From NCBI RefSeq assembly GCF_017309385.1, contig NZ_JAFJMJ010000001.1:1240001-1304000 (forward strand): 64,000 bases of DNA, given 5' to 3'. Positions within the stretch are counted from its first letter, which is position 1, and every line of letters begins with the position of its first letter. Positions 35,276 through 42,513 of this stretch are shown here, piece by piece. Both the position numbers and the translations under genes were made by a program. The notes beneath the pieces are model-generated. The model saw nothing but the letters and a program-made list of their open reading frames with translations, did no database searches and had not been told where the DNA came from. This stretch comes from Amycolatopsis sp. 195334CR (lineage in GTDB: Bacteria; Actinomycetota; Actinomycetes; Mycobacteriales; Pseudonocardiaceae).

Positions 35276-35530
35276 ATGGACTGGCGCCACGACGCGGCCT
35301 GCCGAGACGAGGACCCCGAGCTGTTCTTCCCCGTGGGGACCAGCGGTCCTGCCATCTCCCAGGTAGCCGCGGCGAAGGCCGTGTGCCACCGTTGCACCGT
35401 CGCTTCCGATTGCCTGGCCTGGGCTTTGGCCAGCGGGCAGGACGCCGGCGTGTGGGGCGGGATGAGCGAGGACGAGCGACGCGCGCTCAAGCGTCGCCGT
35501 GCGCACATCGGCACGCGCACCAACGCCTGA
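35276..35530 (+). CDS. whiB1: WhiB1 iron-sulfur transcription factor
   Basis: An 84-residue WhiB-family protein carrying a [4Fe-4S] cluster that responds to nitric oxide and interacts with the primary sigma factor; essential in mycobacteria. Cluster cysteines are C9, C37, C40 and C46; the GVWGG turn (residues 58-62) is followed by the basic C-terminal RRALKRRRA. Length and sequence closely match M. tuberculosis WhiB1. ATG 35276 has AAGGAG 9 bases upstream. The upstream 290 bases have no gene but hold two CRP-like sites. A long hairpin follows 86 bases after the stop. Confidence 0.97.
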   Translation: MDWRHDAACRDEDPELFFPVGTSGPAISQVAAAKAVCHRCTVASDCLAWALASGQDAGVWGGMSEDERRALKRRRAHIGTRTNA

Positions 35531-35616
35531 TTTATTTCTCCAGCACCACCCGCGGCCGACGCCCGCCACATCCGCCGGCGTCACGGCCGCCAGGGACCCA
35601 GAGTCCCTCCGCCAAC

Positions 35617-35660
35617 ACGTTTGAGGGCGGGCACCGTCTCAGGTGCCCGCCCTCAAGTGT
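35617..35660. terminator. Long hairpin terminator after whiB1
   Basis: Bases 35621-35635 are exactly complementary to 35642-35656 around a 6-base loop, and the stem extends outward with G-U pairs to 35617 and 35660. It probably ends whiB1 from the left and the repeat-bearing tail of the sensor-kinase transcript from the right. Confidence 0.75.
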
Positions 35661-35699
35661 TTGTGGCGTCACAGGGATTGCGTGCCCGCAAGGGCAGCG

Positions 35700-35940
35700 C
35701 CACCCGGCCCCGGCCCGACGAGCCTGCACCATCTGCAAACCCGGAATTGCCCACAGTAAGGTCCCCGCGCAAACCGCCGCCCCAGACACAATGCCACCCG
35801 GCTCCGGATCAATGAGCCTTGCACTATCTGCAAACCCGGAGTTGCCCGCAGTAAGCCACCGCGCAAGCCGCCGCAGAGACAGCGCGCCACTCGGCCCCCG
35901 AGGGTTTCGCACTATCTGCGAATCGGGGCCGGGCAATCAC
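35700..35940 (-). repeat. Tandem degenerate copies of the end of the sensor-kinase gene
   Basis: About 2.7 imperfect units of 88-95 bases. Each contains an inverted repeat of the form TTYGCA-CTATC-TGCRAA on the + strand, centred at 35914, 35826 and 35731; the copies show compensating changes. The same motif, centred at 36075, lies inside the kinase coding sequence. Read leftward, unit 1 encodes QIVRNPRGPSGALSLRR and unit 2 GLQIVQGSLIRSRVALCLG, against GLQIVRTLIESELRGSLSL in the real kinase. The units therefore look like decayed partial duplications of the kinase C-terminal coding region. No intact gene is present. Confidence 0.65.
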
Positions 35941-35947
35941 CAACCTC

Positions 35948-37462
35948 TCAGAGGCGACGCGACAGCGGAATCCGCAAAGCGGCCTCCGTACCCCGCCGCC
36001 CGCCGCCTGCCTCCGAGCGGCCCGGGCGCAACGAGAGCGACCCGCGCAACTCCGACTCGATCAGCGTTCGCACGATCTGCAAACCGAGGCCGTCCGCGCG
36101 TTCCAGCGAGAAACCCTGCGGCAGCCCCTGCCCGTCGTCGCTGATGACGATGTCCAGCCAGCGCGCCGACCGCTCGGCCGAGATCTGGACCTTGCCCGGC
36201 CGCCCGCCGGGGAACGCGTGCCCCACCGCGTTCTGCACCAGCTCGGCCACCACCATCACCAGCGGCGTGGCGATCTCCGCCACCACCACCCCGAACGCCC
36301 CGGTCCGCGACAGCGTCACCTGCGACTCGGCGGTGGCCACCTCCCCGACCATCGGCAGCACGTTGTCCAGCAGCTGGTCCAGGTCCACCCGCTCGTCGAC
36401 GGACATCGACAGCGCCTCGTGCACCATCGCGATCGACGACACCCGCCGCACCGACTCGCCGAGCGCCAGCCTCGCCTCCTCGCTGGCCGTCCGCCGCGAC
36501 TGCAACCGCAGCAGCGCGGCCACGGTCTGCAGGTTGTTCTTCACGCGGTGGTGGATCTCACGGATCGTGGCGTCCTTCGACAGCAGCGCGCGATCCCGCC
36601 GCTTCACCTCGGTCACGTCGCGCACGAGCACCAGCGCGCCGGCGGGCTGCCCGGCCGGCCGCAACGGCAGCGCACGGAACAGCACGACCGCGCCACGGCG
36701 TGAGTCGGCCTCGGTGCGTGAACCCGGCTTGCCGTCGAGCGCGTCGATGATGCGGTGGGAGACCTCGGTGGCGTCGAACGGGTCGCGGATCAGCGACCGG
36801 GTCAGCGGCGCGAGCCGCACGCCGACCAGATCGGACTCGTAGCCCATGCGGTGGTAGGCCGACAGGCCGTTCGGGCTGGCGAAGACCACCGTGCCCGACT
36901 GGTCGAGCCGGATCAGCCCGTCCCCGACGCGCGGGCTGGTGTGCACGTCGGTGAGCGTGCCGTCGGCCGGGAAGCTGCCGTCGGCGATCATCTGGCACAG
37001 GTCGGCCGCGCTGCCGAGGTAGGCGATCTCCAACGGGCTCGGCACGCGCGGCGAAGCCAGGTTCGTCTCGCGGCTGAGCACCGCGATCACCTGCTTGCCG
37101 AAGGTCACCGGGATCGCTTCCCGCCGCATCGGCAGGTCGCGGTACCAGTGCGGGTCCTCCTCGCGGCTGATCTTCACCTCGCGCATCGCGCGCTCGAGCT
37201 GCGGGTGCTCGTCGATGGTGAACCGGCTGCCGACCACGTCCTCGGGGTGCGCGGTCGGCGCGGTGGTCGGCCGGGCCTGCGCCACGCAGACGAAGTCGCC
37301 GCCGTCGGGCTGGACGTTCTCAGCCACCGGTACCCAGAGCAGGAAGTCGCTGAACGACAGGTCGGCCAGCAGCTGCCACTCGGCCACCACCGACTGCAGG
37401 TGGTCGGCCGCCTCGCCGGACAGTCCGGTGTTCTCGGCCAGCAGATCGGAGAGAGTGCTCAC
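35948..37462 (-). CDS. pdtaS: PdtaS-type sensor histidine kinase
   Basis: A 504-residue cytosolic sensor kinase with N-terminal GAF-like domain (about 15-150), PAS domain (about 165-290), HisKA_2 phosphoacceptor region with the H-box REIHHRVKNNLQTVAALL (His near 302) and a C-terminal HATPase ending GLGLQIVRTLI. Architecture and length match M. tuberculosis PdtaS (Rv3220c), which phosphorylates the RNA-binding antiterminator PdtaR. No PdtaR gene is adjacent. GTG 37462 is 4 bases after the stop of the biotin-carrier gene, so the two are cotranscribed, an arrangement also seen in mycobacteria. No membrane helices. Confidence 0.92.
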   Translation of the reverse strand: MSTLSDLLAENTGLSGEAADHLQSVVAEWQLLADLSFSDFLLWVPVAENVQPDGGDFVCVAQARPTTAPTAHPEDVVGSRFTIDEHPQLERAMREVKISREEDPHWYRDLPMRREAIPVTFGKQVIAVLSRETNLASPRVPSPLEIAYLGSAADLCQMIADGSFPADGTLTDVHTSPRVGDGLIRLDQSGTVVFASPNGLSAYHRMGYESDLVGVRLAPLTRSLIRDPFDATEVSHRIIDALDGKPGSRTEADSRRGAVVLFRALPLRPAGQPAGALVLVRDVTEVKRRDRALLSKDATIREIHHRVKNNLQTVAALLRLQSRRTASEEARLALGESVRRVSSIAMVHEALSMSVDERVDLDQLLDNVLPMVGEVATAESQVTLSRTGAFGVVVAEIATPLVMVVAELVQNAVGHAFPGGRPGKVQISAERSARWLDIVISDDGQGLPQGFSLERADGLGLQIVRTLIESELRGSLSLRPGRSEAGGGRRGTEAALRIPLSRRL

Positions 37463-37466
37463 GCAC

Positions 37467-37682
37467 CTATTCCAGCACGGCCAGCAGGTCGCCCTCCTGC
37501 ACCACGTCCCCTTCGCCCACGGCGAGCCGCGAAAGCCGGCCCGAGCCCTCGGTGAGCACCGGGATCTCCATCTTCATCGACTCCAGGAGCACCACGGTGT
37601 CCCCCGTGGCGAGGTCGTCCCCGACCTCGGCGACCACCTTCAGAACGTTGGCGACGATCTCGGCCCGGATCTCCTCGGCCAT
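37467..37682 (-). CDS. Biotin/lipoyl-carrier protein (TB7.3-like)
   Basis: A 71-residue single biotinyl domain. The modified lysine sits in ESMKMEIPV (MKM motif). Length and sequence match the mycobacterial biotinylated protein TB7.3 (Rv3221c), whose partner carboxylase is not settled. ATG 37682 has GGAGGG upstream. It is in an operon with the sensor kinase. Confidence 0.92.
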   Translation of the reverse strand: MAEEIRAEIVANVLKVVAEVGDDLATGDTVVLLESMKMEIPVLTEGSGRLSRLAVGEGDVVQEGDLLAVLE

Positions 37683-37766
37683 CGGCGATGCCCTCCTGCG
37701 CTCGAGTGGACCTCAATCCAACCAGAGGATCGGGGTCGCGGCACAGGCCGAACACCCCTGTTCTAG

Positions 37767-37776
37767 GGCACGTGCC
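37767..37776. promoter_or_regulatory. Perfect 10-bp palindrome upstream of bL37
   Basis: GGCACGTGCC lies between the divergent biotin-carrier and bL37 genes, 46 bases before bL37. It could be an operator for either gene; no regulator is known. Confidence 0.3.
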
Positions 37777-37821
37777 ACACTAGGGGGGTTGCCCGGGTAG
37801 AGATCCACCGAGGAGTGATCC

Positions 37822-37896
37822 ATGTCGAAGCGAGCTCGCAAGCGCCGCGACCGTAAGAAGAACGGCGCCAACCACGGCAAGAAGCCCAACGCCTGA
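37822..37896 (+). CDS. Ribosomal protein bL37 (24 residues)
   Basis: A tiny, extremely basic protein, beginning MSKRARKRRDRKKNG and ending NHGKKPNA. It matches the small 50S subunit protein bL37 found in mycobacterial ribosome structures. ATG 37822 has GAGGAGTG 4 bases upstream, and an intrinsic terminator follows 13 bases after the stop, so it forms a complete one-gene transcription unit. Confidence 0.85.
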   Translation: MSKRARKRRDRKKNGANHGKKPNA

Positions 37897-37909
37897 GCTC
37901 GGCGTAGGC

Positions 37910-37943
37910 AAAGCCCCGGCCACCATCGGTGACCGGGGCTTTT
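37910..37943. terminator. Intrinsic terminator after bL37
   Basis: AAAGCCCCGG (37910-37919) pairs with CCGGGGCTTT (37933-37942), followed by TTTT. A standard hairpin plus U-tract; it also lies 12 bases past the stop of the convergent rsrA gene. Confidence 0.85.
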
Positions 37944-37954
37944 GCGTGCTCGGG

Positions 37955-38278
37955 TTATTCGGTGACGCGTTCGACCTCAATCTCGGTGCGCTCGATGAGC
38001 TTGCCCGAGCGCTCCTCGACGGTCTTGCGGATCGACGCGCGCAGCTTGCTCTTCAGCTCCGCCGGGGCGAGGTCGCCGCCGCACTTGCGGGCCAGGATCT
38101 GCTTGATCTGCTCGTCGATCCCGTACTCCTCGAGGCAGGGCGGGCACTCGTCGAGGTGCCTGCGCAGCTCGACCTCGTGCTCCTTGCTGCACTCCTTGTC
38201 CAGGAGCAGGTAGATCTCGGCCAGCGCCTCGTCGCAGTTGACCTTCGCCTGGCCGTCGTCACCGGAGCAGTGGTTCAT
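37955..38278 (-). CDS. rsrA: RsrA/RshA-type zinc anti-sigma factor
   Basis: A 107-residue cytosolic redox-sensing anti-sigma factor of the ZAS family. Zinc ligands match S. coelicolor RsrA by spacing: C15, H41, C45 and C48, with HxxxCxxC at 41-48. On thiol oxidation the zinc is lost and the bound sigma factor released. ATG 38278 overlaps the sigR stop as ATGA (38275-38278), ensuring matched synthesis. Confidence 0.95.
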   Translation of the reverse strand: MNHCSGDDGQAKVNCDEALAEIYLLLDKECSKEHEVELRRHLDECPPCLEEYGIDEQIKQILARKCGGDLAPAELKSKLRASIRKTVEERSGKLIERTEIEVERVTE

Positions 38279-38901
38279 CGCCCTGCCACCTCCTGCTTGG
38301 GCCCGCGGATGAACCCGCGTTCACGAGCCACATCGGCGAGCAGCTCGCGCAGCTGGGCGCGGCCGCGGTGGAGGCGGGACATCACAGTACCGATCGGGGT
38401 GTCCATGATCTCAGCGATTTCCTTGTAGGCGAAGCCCTCGACGTCAGCGAGGTAGACGGCGAGCCGGAAGTCCTCCGGCAGCCGCTGGAGCGCGGCCTTG
38501 ACGTCGGCGTCCGGCAGCTTGTCCATGGCCTCGACCTCGGCCGAGCGCAGGCCGACCGACGAGTGGTTCTCCGCCTTGGCCAGCTGCCAGTCGGTGATCT
38601 CCTCGGTGGGCTGCTGCACCGGCTGGCGCTGCCGCTTGCGGTAGCCGTTGATGTAGGTGTTGGTCAGGATGCGGTACATCCAGGCCTTGAGATTGGTGCC
38701 CTGCTTGAACGAGGCGAACGCGGAGTAGGCCTTGAGATAGGTCTCCTGCACCAGGTCCTCGGCGTCGGCCGGGTTCCGGGTCATCCGCATCGCGGCCGAG
38801 TACAGCTGGTCCAGCAGGGGCATCGCGTCGCGCTCGAAGCGCTCGGTGCGCGCCTGCACGTCCTCCTGCTCGGTGGCGGCAGACTCTGAGGTGCTCGGCA
38901 A
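38275..38901 (-). CDS. sigR: Oxidative/thiol-stress sigma factor SigR (SigH-like)
   Basis: ECF sigma factor with region 2 (about 20-95, [17 protein letters not shown]) and region 4 (about 135-195, [25 protein letters not shown]). The short start, TTG 38901 (208 residues), has GGAAGGGAAC just upstream. The frame is also open to GTG 39024, which adds 41 residues. A SigR-type promoter (GGAAT-N18-GTT at 39060-39034) is placed to start transcription very near that GTG. In S. coelicolor an equivalent induced promoter makes an unstable long isoform. It controls thioredoxin and mycothiol genes in relatives and forms an operon with its anti-sigma factor. Confidence 0.93.
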   Translation of the reverse strand: MPSTSESAATEQEDVQARTERFERDAMPLLDQLYSAAMRMTRNPADAEDLVQETYLKAYSAFASFKQGTNLKAWMYRILTNTYINGYRKRQRQPVQQPTEEITDWQLAKAENHSSVGLRSAEVEAMDKLPDADVKAALQRLPEDFRLAVYLADVEGFAYKEIAEIMDTPIGTVMSRLHRGRAQLRELLADVARERGFIRGPKQEVAGR

Positions 38902-39032
38902 ACCGTTCCCTTCCCAATCCACGTCGGGCAGACGTGCGTACTTCTGCCCTGAGGATACGCGGGCCGCTCGGGCCCGGCTGGGCGCGGTGAGCCGCTCTTC
39001 GCGGGGGGATACCTTGGTCAACACGCTCGGTT

Positions 39033-39060
39033 CAACAAGTTGCGGTGCCCGCGCATTCCC
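39033..39060 (-). promoter_or_regulatory. SigR-type autoregulatory promoter of sigR
   Basis: Leftward, GGGAAT (39060-39055) is followed after exactly 18 bases by GTTG (39036-39033), matching the SigR/SigH consensus GGAAT-N18-GTT. It lies 9 bases from GTG 39024, so SigR should activate its own gene with little or no leader. Confidence 0.75.
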
Positions 39061-39064
39061 GCCC

Positions 39065-39070
39065 TAGGCT
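39065..39070 (+). promoter_or_regulatory. -10 element of ybaK (leaderless)
   Basis: TAGGCT lies 7 bases before ATG 39078; TTGCGG (39040-39045) is 19 bases upstream. It overlaps the divergent SigR promoter of sigR. Confidence 0.5.
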
Positions 39071-39077
39071 GCGTTCC

Positions 39078-39557
39078 ATGGCTGGCAAGGGCACCCCGGC
39101 GACGGCGCTGCTGGTGAAGCAGAAGATCACCCACAAGTTGCACGCGTACGAACATGATCCTCGCCACGAATCGTATGGCGGGGAGGCCGCGGAGATCCTC
39201 GGCCTCGACCCGGCGCGGGTGTTCAAGACCCTGGTGGCCGAGGTGGACGGGAAGCTGACCGTGGGCGTGGTGCCGGTCACGGGCTCGCTGGACCTGAAGG
39301 CCCTCGCCGCGGCGGTCGGCGGGAAGAAGGCGCGCATGGCGGACGCCACCGCCGCCCAGCGCGCGACGGGGTACGTGCGCGGCGGAATTTCCCCACTGGG
39401 CCAGCGAAGCCGGTTGCCGGTGGTGATCGACTCCTCGGTTTCGCAGTACGACACGGTGCACTGCTCCGCGGGACGGCGGGGGCTGGAAATGGAGCTGGCC
39501 CCGGAGGACCTGATCCGCCTCACGAACGCGACGGTCGCCCCGATCGCGGCCGCCTAG
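39078..39557 (+). CDS. ybaK: Cys-tRNA(Pro)/Cys-tRNA(Cys) deacylase YbaK
   Basis: A 159-residue YbaK-type trans-editing deacylase that hydrolyses mischarged Cys-tRNA(Pro) in the cytosol. Family features: HAYEHDPRHESYGGEAAEILGL near residues 22-43, FKTLV (about 48-52), GKKARMADATAAQRATGYVRGGISPLG (the central Lys and GG-SPLG loop, about 80-108) and VVIDSS. Length is typical. It diverges from sigR. The next feature downstream is an IS110 insertion 23 bases after its stop, so the gene is intact but its own terminator region may have been interrupted. Confidence 0.94.
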   Translation: MAGKGTPATALLVKQKITHKLHAYEHDPRHESYGGEAAEILGLDPARVFKTLVAEVDGKLTVGVVPVTGSLDLKALAAAVGGKKARMADATAAQRATGYVRGGISPLGQRSRLPVVIDSSVSQYDTVHCSAGRRGLEMELAPEDLIRLTNATVAPIAAA

Positions 39558-39580
39558 CTCCGCCAAGTGCTGTGAATGAT

Positions 39581-40782
39581 GCTCCTATTGAGGTCAAGGG
39601 GTTGTTGCGAGGTTGGCCATGTCTGTGGTGATGGTTCGGTGGATTTCGCGTGCGATGTAGCGTTTGAGGCAGCGGATGATGTGTCGTTTGGGGAGGCCTT
39701 CGCGGGTGCGTCGTTCGAGGTAGGCGCGGGTGCGGGGGCAGTGGCGCAGGCGGACGATCACTATTCGGTGGAGGGCGGCGTTGGCGTGGCGGTCGCCGCC
39801 GCGGTTGAGGCGGTGGCGGTTGTTGCGGCCGCTGCTGGCGTCGATCGGGGCGGTGCCGCAGAGGTGGGCGAACTGGGCTTCGGTAGTGATGCGGTCGGGG
39901 TTGTCTCCGGCGGTGGCCAGGAGCTGGGCGGCGGTGTCGGGGCCGACGCCGAACACGGCGGTGGTGGCGGGCAGGACCTGGCGGGTCAGGGTGTTCAGGT
40001 CGGTGGTGGCGTCGGTGATCTCGGTGGTGAGGTCGGTGATGCGCCGGGCGAGGCGGCGGAGCGCGGTTTTCGTGGCGTTGACGGGGCTGGTGAGGTCGGT
40101 GCCGGGGCGCAGCCGGGCGCAGGCCCTGATCAGGGTTGTGCCGGTCAGGCCGGACAAGGATTCGCGTAGCGGGGCGGGGGCGGTGACGATCAGGGCGTGG
40201 AGCTGGTTGAGCGCGGCGGTGCGGGATTTGACCGCGCTGGTCAGCGCGGTGCGCAGGGCGGTGATCGCGGCGGCGGGCCCGGTGCCGGCTTTGGGGGTGG
40301 CCTCAGCGTGGCCGGCCAGGACGGCGCGGGCGGTGTTGATCGCGTCCTGGGTGTCGGTCTTTCCCTTGCGGCGGCGGGCATGCCGGTCGGGCTGGTTGAC
40401 CTCCACCACCGTGACACCCTCGCCGGCCAGGTAGCGGGCCAGGCCCGCGCCGTAGGAACCGGTGCCCTCCACCCCGGCCGCGGACACCGTGCCGAACCCG
40501 GCCAGCCAGGTGCCCAGCGCGGTGTAGCCGGCGGTGGTGGCCGGGAAGGTGTGCGTGCCCAGTACCCGGCCGACAGGATCGAGCGCGGCGGCGGTGTGGG
40601 TGTCTTTATGGGTATCGACCCCGGCGATCACCGCGGTGTGCTGGGCAGTGTCGACGCCGGTGTGCTGATCAGTCATCCTGGTCTCTGCCGTCCCGTGGTG
40701 TTCAGTGGTCAGGGAGGGCACGTACCGGGCCAGCAGGGGTGGACAGCACAGTGATGGGTGTCCTGGTGGCACAGGCTCCTAT
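39581..40782 (-). mobile_element. IS110-family insertion sequence
   Basis: The element carries one transposase and no terminal inverted repeats, as expected for IS110. The 8-base word GCTCCTAT occurs at both proposed ends (39581-39588 and 40775-40782), with partly similar flanks, and may mark the recombination core; boundaries are therefore approximate (about 1.2 kb). About 100 bases upstream of the transposase start (40677-40774) are non-coding and could encode the guide (bridge) RNA of the element. It sits between ybaK and a convergent hydrolase operon, in an intergenic region that carries hairpin DNA. Confidence 0.6.
39594..40676 (-). CDS. IS110-family transposase (DEDD recombinase)
   Basis: A 360-residue RuvC-like DEDD transposase. 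Catalytic acids: D21 (GVDTHKDTH), E70 (VEGTGSYGAG), D108 and D111 (KTDTQDA). The C-terminal IS116/IS110/IS902 domain (about 240-330) contains the serine region DASSGRNNRHRLNRGG with S281/S282. It is full length and appears intact. ATG 40676 was chosen because the conserved N-terminus follows it; the longer open frame to 40772 lacks conservation. The protein is unusually rich in Thr compared with its neighbours. Confidence 0.93.
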   Translation of the reverse strand: MTDQHTGVDTAQHTAVIAGVDTHKDTHTAAALDPVGRVLGTHTFPATTAGYTALGTWLAGFGTVSAAGVEGTGSYGAGLARYLAGEGVTVVEVNQPDRHARRRKGKTDTQDAINTARAVLAGHAEATPKAGTGPAAAITALRTALTSAVKSRTAALNQLHALIVTAPAPLRESLSGLTGTTLIRACARLRPGTDLTSPVNATKTALRRLARRITDLTTEITDATTDLNTLTRQVLPATTAVFGVGPDTAAQLLATAGDNPDRITTEAQFAHLCGTAPIDASSGRNNRHRLNRGGDRHANAALHRIVIVRLRHCPRTRAYLERRTREGLPKRHIIRCLKRYIAREIHRTITTDMANLATTP

Positions 40783-40929
40783 CAAGTCACATCCCCTGGC
40801 CTGGTGACGTGCACGAACGGAGACCACCCCGGAACCGGCAGATCATTCGCAAGACAACCCCGGCCAGGGCATCAGTGGCTTTCCGGGCCAAGCCCCGGGG
40901 CAGCCCCCGTCCATACACACCATCATCAC

Positions 40930-40966
40930 TGTGGCTTTCACTGCGGATTCCGCTGTGAAAGCCACA
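40930..40966 (-). terminator. Hairpin terminator of the yedK-hydrolase operon
   Basis: Bases 40930-40941 pair with 40955-40966 (12 pairs), then a mismatch and four more pairs around a 3-base loop. It begins 22 bases after the hydrolase stop. Confidence 0.7.
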
Positions 40967-40988
40967 TTCACAGCGCAGGACAGGCGCC

Positions 40989-41600
40989 TCAGTCCAGCGG
41001 GCGCAGGACGCGTTCCAGCCATTCCGAGGTCGCGCGTGCCACGCCGTCCAAATCGGCGCTCAGGCTGTGGTCGCCCGCCAGGAGGACCAGCTCGTGGTGC
41101 GGCCCGGCGGCGGGCACGCCGAACGGGTCCCGCTCCCCCTGGACCACCAGGGTCGGCACCTCGACCGCGTCCAGCTCCGGCTGCCGCGTCTTTTCCGGCT
41201 TTCCCGGCGGGTGCGTGGGAAAAGCCAGGCACAGCACCGCCACCGCCTGCCCGGCCGCGGCCGTGCGGCAGGCGACCCTGGCACCCGACGAACGCCCACC
41301 GAAAACCGCGGGCAGGCCGTCGAACTGGCCGTCGGCGAGTTCTTCGGCGACGGTCAGCCAGGCGTTGTCCAACTGCCGGGCCGGCGCCGGGGCGCGACGG
41401 CCAGCCACCCGGTACGGCTGCTCGACCAGCGCCACGTGCACCCCGGCCGCCTGCGCCGCCCGGGTCACCACGATCAGGTCCTTCGCGCCGAACCCGCCAC
41501 CGGCGCCGTGCCCCAGCAACAGCACCGCGCGACCCTCTTCCGCGCAGTGCAGCTCGACCCGCGCCGGGCCGTAGTCCGTCTCGACCTGGACGCTGGTCAT
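40989..41600 (-). CDS. Alpha/beta-hydrolase (dienelactone-hydrolase-like)
   Basis: A 203-residue soluble hydrolase of the KANL3/Tex30-like or dienelactone hydrolase-like group. It has LLLGHGAGGG (oxyanion region, about 28-37), a nucleophile-elbow-like GGRSSGARVA (about 108-117), VVQGERDPFG with the acid residue and GDHSL with the His near the end. The nucleophile is therefore probably Ser. The substrate is unknown. ATG 41600 overlaps the yedK stop as ATGA, so the two are coupled. Confidence 0.88.
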   Translation of the reverse strand: MTSVQVETDYGPARVELHCAEEGRAVLLLGHGAGGGFGAKDLIVVTRAAQAAGVHVALVEQPYRVAGRRAPAPARQLDNAWLTVAEELADGQFDGLPAVFGGRSSGARVACRTAAAGQAVAVLCLAFPTHPPGKPEKTRQPELDAVEVPTLVVQGERDPFGVPAAGPHHELVLLAGDHSLSADLDGVARATSEWLERVLRPLD

Positions 41601-42361
41601 TTCGACCGCACGTCGAACAACGAGTCCAGCTCGGCCGCCTCTTCGGCCCGCTCCACGTTCTCCGGACCGTTGTTGCGGACGTTGTTGACCCGGCTGGACA
41701 CCGGCCGCAGCTCCAGCGCGTCGACCAGGTCCTGCCCCGGCGGCGCCAGCAGCTCGCCGACGTCCTCGCGATCCGGGTCCAGCCAGTTCGACCAGTTGTC
41801 CTTGGCCAGCAGCAACGGCATCCGGTGGTGGATGTCCGCCAGCTGCCCGACCGCGTCGGTGGTCAGCACCGAGCAGGTGATCAGCGGCGGCGCCTCCGGG
41901 TCCTCCCGATCGCGCCAGCTCTCCCAGATCCCGGCCATGACCAGCGTGGACTCGTCCCGCGGGGTCATGAAGAAGGGCTCCTTCTCCTTGCCGTTGCGGC
42001 GCCACTCGAACCAGCCGTCGGCCGGGAGCAGGCACCGCTTGCGCGCGAGCGCCTTGCGGAACGCGGGCTTCTCGTGCGCGGTCTCGGACCGGGTGTTGAT
42101 CATCCGGCTGCCCACCGACGGGTCCTTGGCCCAGAACGGCACCAGCCCCCAGCGCATCACCCGCAGCGTGCGCACCGACGGCTCGTCCTCGAGCACCTGG
42201 CCGTCGGCGTCGCGCGGGTGGCGCTGGACCACCGCGAGCACCTTCTTCGTCGGCGCCACGTTGTGGTCCGGCGACGGAGCGTGACCAGCCGTCTCGTCGG
42301 CCGCCTCGAACTCCTGGACCAGCTTGGCCGGGTTCTTCGTGGCGGCGTAACGACCACACAT
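41597..42361 (-). CDS. SOS response-associated peptidase YedK (SRAP/HMCES family)
   Basis: A 254-residue SRAP-domain protein that forms a covalent crosslink with abasic sites in single-stranded DNA, protecting them. After Met removal Cys2 (MCGRY) is the crosslinking residue; further conserved parts are NVAPT, RWGLVPFWAKD, INTRSET, LPADGWFEW and IHHRMP (active-site His). ATG 42361 is fixed by the need for Cys2 and has GGAGGTGGGG upstream. In mycobacteria aroA lies between this gene and rsgA; here the gap is only 152 bases. Confidence 0.95.
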   Translation of the reverse strand: MCGRYAATKNPAKLVQEFEAADETAGHAPSPDHNVAPTKKVLAVVQRHPRDADGQVLEDEPSVRTLRVMRWGLVPFWAKDPSVGSRMINTRSETAHEKPAFRKALARKRCLLPADGWFEWRRNGKEKEPFFMTPRDESTLVMAGIWESWRDREDPEAPPLITCSVLTTDAVGQLADIHHRMPLLLAKDNWSNWLDPDREDVGELLAPPGQDLVDALELRPVSSRVNNVRNNGPENVERAEEAAELDSLFDVRSK

Positions 42362-42513
42362 CGCGGCCCCACCTCCGATCTGCGTTCGGTGTCCTCGGCG
42401 TCCCCAGCCATGGTTCCACGGTCGTGACGGCCTTGGCGAGTGCGCCGCGTGACCGGCGTCCGCCCGATGGGGGATCATTCAGCGCACGGCCACCGGGAGA
42501 AGGGGATGGGCGA

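Noticed and set aside
35700..35940. CRISPR array or VNTR
   Set aside because: Units are imperfect, without unique spacers, and encode decayed kinase sequence.
39581..40988. Prophage or integrative element around the transposase
   Set aside because: Only a single IS110 transposase is present; flanking genes are ordinary chromosomal genes.
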